DNA from: Chara braunii
Taxonomy: Eukaryota > Streptophyta > Charophyceae > Charales > Characeae
Assembly (NCBI GenBank): GCA_003427395.1
Contig: BFEA01000441.1
Location: 1,253,593 to 1,312,993, forward strand
Length of the DNA stretch: 59,401 nt
Direction of reading: 5' to 3'
Shown here: in pieces, positions 56,842 to 59,401 of the stretch
Layout of the letters: each line of letters starts with the position of its first letter
Numbering within the stretch: the stretch's first letter is position 1
The notes under the pieces: generated by a model
Seen by the model: only the letters and a program-made list of their open reading frames with translations
The model's database searches: none
Told to the model about the DNA's origin: nothing
Program-made: the position numbers and the translations under genes

Positions 56842-56915
56842 GTTAAAATTTTAACGATACAGAAGATTCACATGGCCCCTGTGCAAGGGTGACACACATA
56901 CACTGAGAAATGCTC
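56842..56915 (+). pseudogene. U6 snRNA-derived pseudogene
   Basis: AACGATACAGAAGATTCACA, then TGGCCCCTGTGCAAGGGTGA and CACACATACACTGAGAAATG align in order with U6 from the ACAGAGA region through the 3' part. The 5' stem-loop is absent, one GA of ACAGAGAAG is missing and several bases differ. The T tail is lost. This is the only one of the four copies that keeps both the middle and the 3' half. Confidence 0.8.
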
Positions 56916-57539
56916 TACAGAGCTATAGGCTACTGGCAGGGCGGCCANGGCAGGGTCGACCAGGCACGGGGCACACATGGAGGGCCTGGCCAGGTCACCC
57001 NGGTGGATGCGGACAAAATTGGCCAACGGGCCAATCCGGCGCGGTAGGATGCAAGGAAATATTGAGTGCGCCCAGGTCGCAGAGATCTCGATTGCANGGC
57101 GGCTCCAACCCTGCCACACCATCATCTCAAGCTGGCCCAGGCCAAGGGTGTGAGCTACACGTGNGTGGTATAATTCCTTGCATCGGAGGAGTGGCAGCAT
57201 CTTGAAATCCGTATTGCCAAGGCTCTGCAGCGTCCATATAAGCAACCTGAAATAACCATTCGTTTTTCATTTTGTATTGTATGTTCTCCACCGCATCCTC
57301 CTACGAGGTAGGCACCCCCAAATTAGTGCTGATTGGGCGGACCGTGATACGCAATCGGTCATGACCGACATCGGGAACGCAACGTCCGACCGCGGAATTG
57401 CGTTGGCTATTCTATACCGGAAAGCTTTCNTGTCGGGTTCNTTATCCTCACCAGGTTCAGCATCGTCTCCCCTACAGTGTCTTATTGGCCGCCTGACCTG
57501 ATGGTTGATTGCCTTTGATTCAAACCATCTTGTTCTTCA
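56916..57539. other. no gene recognised
   Basis: GC-rich with overlapping frames (minus 56868-57245, plus 57277-57501) and several n. No motif recognised. Confidence 0.4.
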
Positions 57540-57660
57540 TCTACTTCTCTCCTTCTACTTCTCCTTCTACTTCTCCTTCTACTTCTCCGTCTACTTCTCC
57601 TTCTACTTCTCCTTCTACTTCTCCTTCTACTTCTCCTTCTACTTCTCCTTCTCCTTCTAC
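57540..57660. repeat. 12-bp minisatellite (TTCTACTTCTCC)n
   Basis: About nine copies, with one GTCTAC variant. Reads as FYFS or STSP repeats in the plus strand. Confidence 0.95.
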
Positions 57661-58216
57661 TTACCTTTTCATCTTCATCTTCTTTTCCGACACTTCTTCC
57701 AAGTTTCGTTTTTCTTTGTTGTTTTCTTCTNCTCCTATGTTTCCTATCTAGTCAGAATGCTCGAGTTGGGATGAACAGGGGCATTCTGGACCGGATAGTT
57801 TGGTCCTCCTCAACATAATTGGCTAGTATTTATGCCCGTCACCTTTCTTTTCCGCCTTTGGAAAAAACGACTAAGGTTATTGTCTATCNGACTTTATCAG
57901 CAGCTACATATGTCTGGTAGTCATTCGTCACCCAAAACTTGACAGCCTTCATCCACATCAACCAATTCATTATGTATAATGGTAGGGACTGCTAGGCAGT
58001 ACATTACCCCATTGCATGATATACATTGCAGCGCATCAGAGAGGCCTGCTATTACAAGGCACCTATCATGGACATGCAACTTTCACAAGCAGGCACTGCA
58101 CTAGAAAAGAACAATACTTAGGAAGGGATGGTTTTGATGGTTGTCACAAAATTCTGATCATTTGCCACCACACAGCAGTGAAAGCCTGACCATACCTAGG
58201 AAACAAACAATACCTN
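57661..58216. other. no gene recognised
   Basis: 3' flank of the kinase gene on the minus strand; no terminator or poly(A) site that I would call. Confidence 0.4.

Positions 58217-58272
<56 letters not shown>
58217..58272. repeat. (GA)n microsatellite
   Basis: 56-nt tract, about 30 nt beyond the stop codon of the kinase exon, so in its 3' UTR if transcribed. Confidence 0.95.
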
Positions 58273-58274
<2 letters not shown>

Positions 58275-58301
58275 GCTTACCTAACTGCAGCGCAGTTCTG
58301 A

Positions 58302-58706
58302 TCACCTCCCTCTTAAGTTAGCGGTCATCTGAGGCATACTATCAATGGTGAAACTTGGGACCTCTCCATTTGGATCCTCTAAGAGCTGGTTCTCCGAGTA
58401 GAGCCGTGCACCATTTCCAGGGCCCTTTGCCTCAGGCTTCTTTCCGCCAGATGCCTGGAAGAGATGTCGTCCAAATACGTCCACAGTCGTCGGGCCGTCC
58501 TCNGCAACNGCCTCCTTGTTCGCTACCTTCTTNGCCACTTCCAACGCATTCAGCACGTCCTTCATTGTAGGACGTTGATCCCAAGTGGGACGTGTGCACC
58601 ATAGCCCAAGTTCCACAATCCGGCACATGGTGTCGTAAGGGTACTGACCTTTGAGTGCCGGATCGATGACAGCCTCCAGTCCTCCCTTTGTGTATTCGTT
58701 CTCGGC
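58302..58706 (-). CDS. receptor-like protein kinase, last exon (kinase C-lobe and tail)
   Basis: Minus-strand exon of 135 codons including the TGA at 58302-58304. It opens after a good acceptor (TGTGTTCAG/GCC) with AENEYTKGGLEAVIDPALKG, then MCRIVELGLWCTRPTWDQRP and TMKDVLNALE. CTRPTWDQRPTM is subdomain XI of plant receptor-like Ser/Thr kinases (C..P...RP.M), with the invariant Arg. The last 65 residues are a variable cytoplasmic tail. Catalytic subdomains, transmembrane segment and ectodomain would lie to the right, beyond an intron; I cannot find them in 58707-59401. Four ambiguous bases fall inside. The only likely functional gene in the window. Confidence 0.85.
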   Translation of the reverse strand, partial: AENEYTKGGLEAVIDPALKGQYPYDTMCRIVELGLWCTRPTWDQRPTMKDVLNALEVXKKVANKEXVXEDGPTTVDVFGRHLFQASGGKKPEAKGPGNGARLYSENQLLEDPNGEVPSFTIDSMPQMTANLRGR

Positions 58707-59401
58707 CTGAACACAGCAATGCCACTCAATTCACTGAGTCAAACTGTTCTGATGACGGACCTTGAGNTACTGTCTTCACCTGTATAGAACGGCCGGTCAC
58801 TATTGCTGTATTTCAGTCCAGATACAGTGATAATGACTGGGCGCTCTATTCGGGTGAAAACAGTATCGCTTCAATCTACTCCGTGAGGAAGTTGCTCCAG
58901 ACAGTGCCATTACCACTTTGAAAATGAGATCCCTCCACCCCCAACAACCCCTCCCCCCGAAAAAANAAACAAACNAACAGAAGGATCCAAACATGGACGG
59001 ATTGATCGTACAGTTATGGGGTGATGGCATCCAGCCCCTGGTCATGCATTAAAATAAAATAAAAGAAAAAAAAGACACCGTGTGCCTGTGTGTCCAATGA
59101 AACATTCGGCCAGCTGGTTCTTCTTTTCNTCTGGGCATGGGTAGGAGTGAGGGAAGGGGCATGGGGCGGGGGATGAAAAGGGCGGAAAGGGTTACAAATG
59201 TGCTCACGACCGAGAACATGAGGTTGGAAACCAGTGCTGGTATCTGCTGCCACTCAGCTAAGCACTGAACCCGACACCGACCCAACAGTCCAATCGGCAA
59301 ACCAAACACTGACTCAACGGTGCAATCTGGGATTCTTATGGGAAGAGTACATGCCTTGCGCTTCAAAAACAATTACGCCGCGACAAAGGTAAAGACCCAG
59401 G
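58707..59401. other. probable intron of the kinase gene
   Basis: Starts, in minus-strand terms, with the acceptor before 58706. Frames up to 107 codons (59049-59372, minus) have no kinase motifs. I see no further exon. Confidence 0.4.

Overview
The window looks like nuclear DNA from a green plant or streptophyte alga with a large, repeat-rich genome. Reasons: a receptor-like-kinase C-terminal exon bounded by an intron (58302-58706, minus), a decayed Ty3/gypsy retrotransposon, a LINE endonuclease relic, four U6 snRNA-derived pseudogenes, and insertions of plant-type mitochondrial DNA (rpl2, nad5, nad1, cox1, trnG-UCC, group I and group II intron pieces). I cannot name the species; a charophyte-like genome would fit, but that is a guess. 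Almost no intact gene is present. Most open frames are short and overlap on both strands, as expected of non-coding sequence.

Layout. 1-8.3 kb: a foldback of poly(A)-tailed short elements (231-638), a possible unrecognised gene (about 1.23-2.14 kb), minisatellites (3376-3511, 5240-5434), a U6 pseudogene (6435-6504), a tandem/foldback block containing a hammerhead-ribozyme-like core (7547-7960) and a poly(A)-tailed U6 retropseudogene (8184-8276). 8.5-10.1 kb: a Cys-rich minus-strand frame and three copies of a 115-130-bp unit with (GA)n tracts, interrupted by a Nextera mate-pair junction adapter (9327-9364). 11-24 kb: interspersed-motif arrays (11.3-11.7, 20.8-21.5, 21.8-22.4 kb), retroelement 3' ends, and a second U6 relic on the minus strand.

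24.8-52.4 kb is best read as one giant, old LTR retrotransposon with an attached second copy. Two direct repeats of about 5.7 kb (24843-30590 and 45787-51450) begin with TGTCGGA, carry a TATA-like site and AATAAA late in the repeat, and resemble very long LTRs. Between them lie an unrecognised ORF (30.4-32.7 kb, matched by a second copy after the right repeat), a 3.2-kb mosaic of mitochondrial fragments with an assembly gap, gag, protease, RT/RNase H and integrase relics (36.35-41.9 kb), an 880-bp tandem duplication and an antisense ORF just before the right repeat. Long LTRs, an extra ORF upstream of gag and a long 3' region recall the Ogre/Tat lineage, but the element is dead: many stops and frameshifts, and an apparent Glu-to-Gly change at the third integrase catalytic position.

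52.4-59.4 kb: a 53-nt G homopolymer, a truncated LINE (endonuclease with the LQET glutamate apparently replaced by Lys), a LINE tail between two copies of a minisatellite, an nad1 mitochondrial insertion, a fourth U6 relic and the kinase exon. Isolated ambiguous bases (n) occur only from 55224 onward, so the last 4 kb has a different sequence-quality history. Two library-adapter junctions (9327-9364, 26692-26729) lie within local duplications and should be treated as assembly artefacts.
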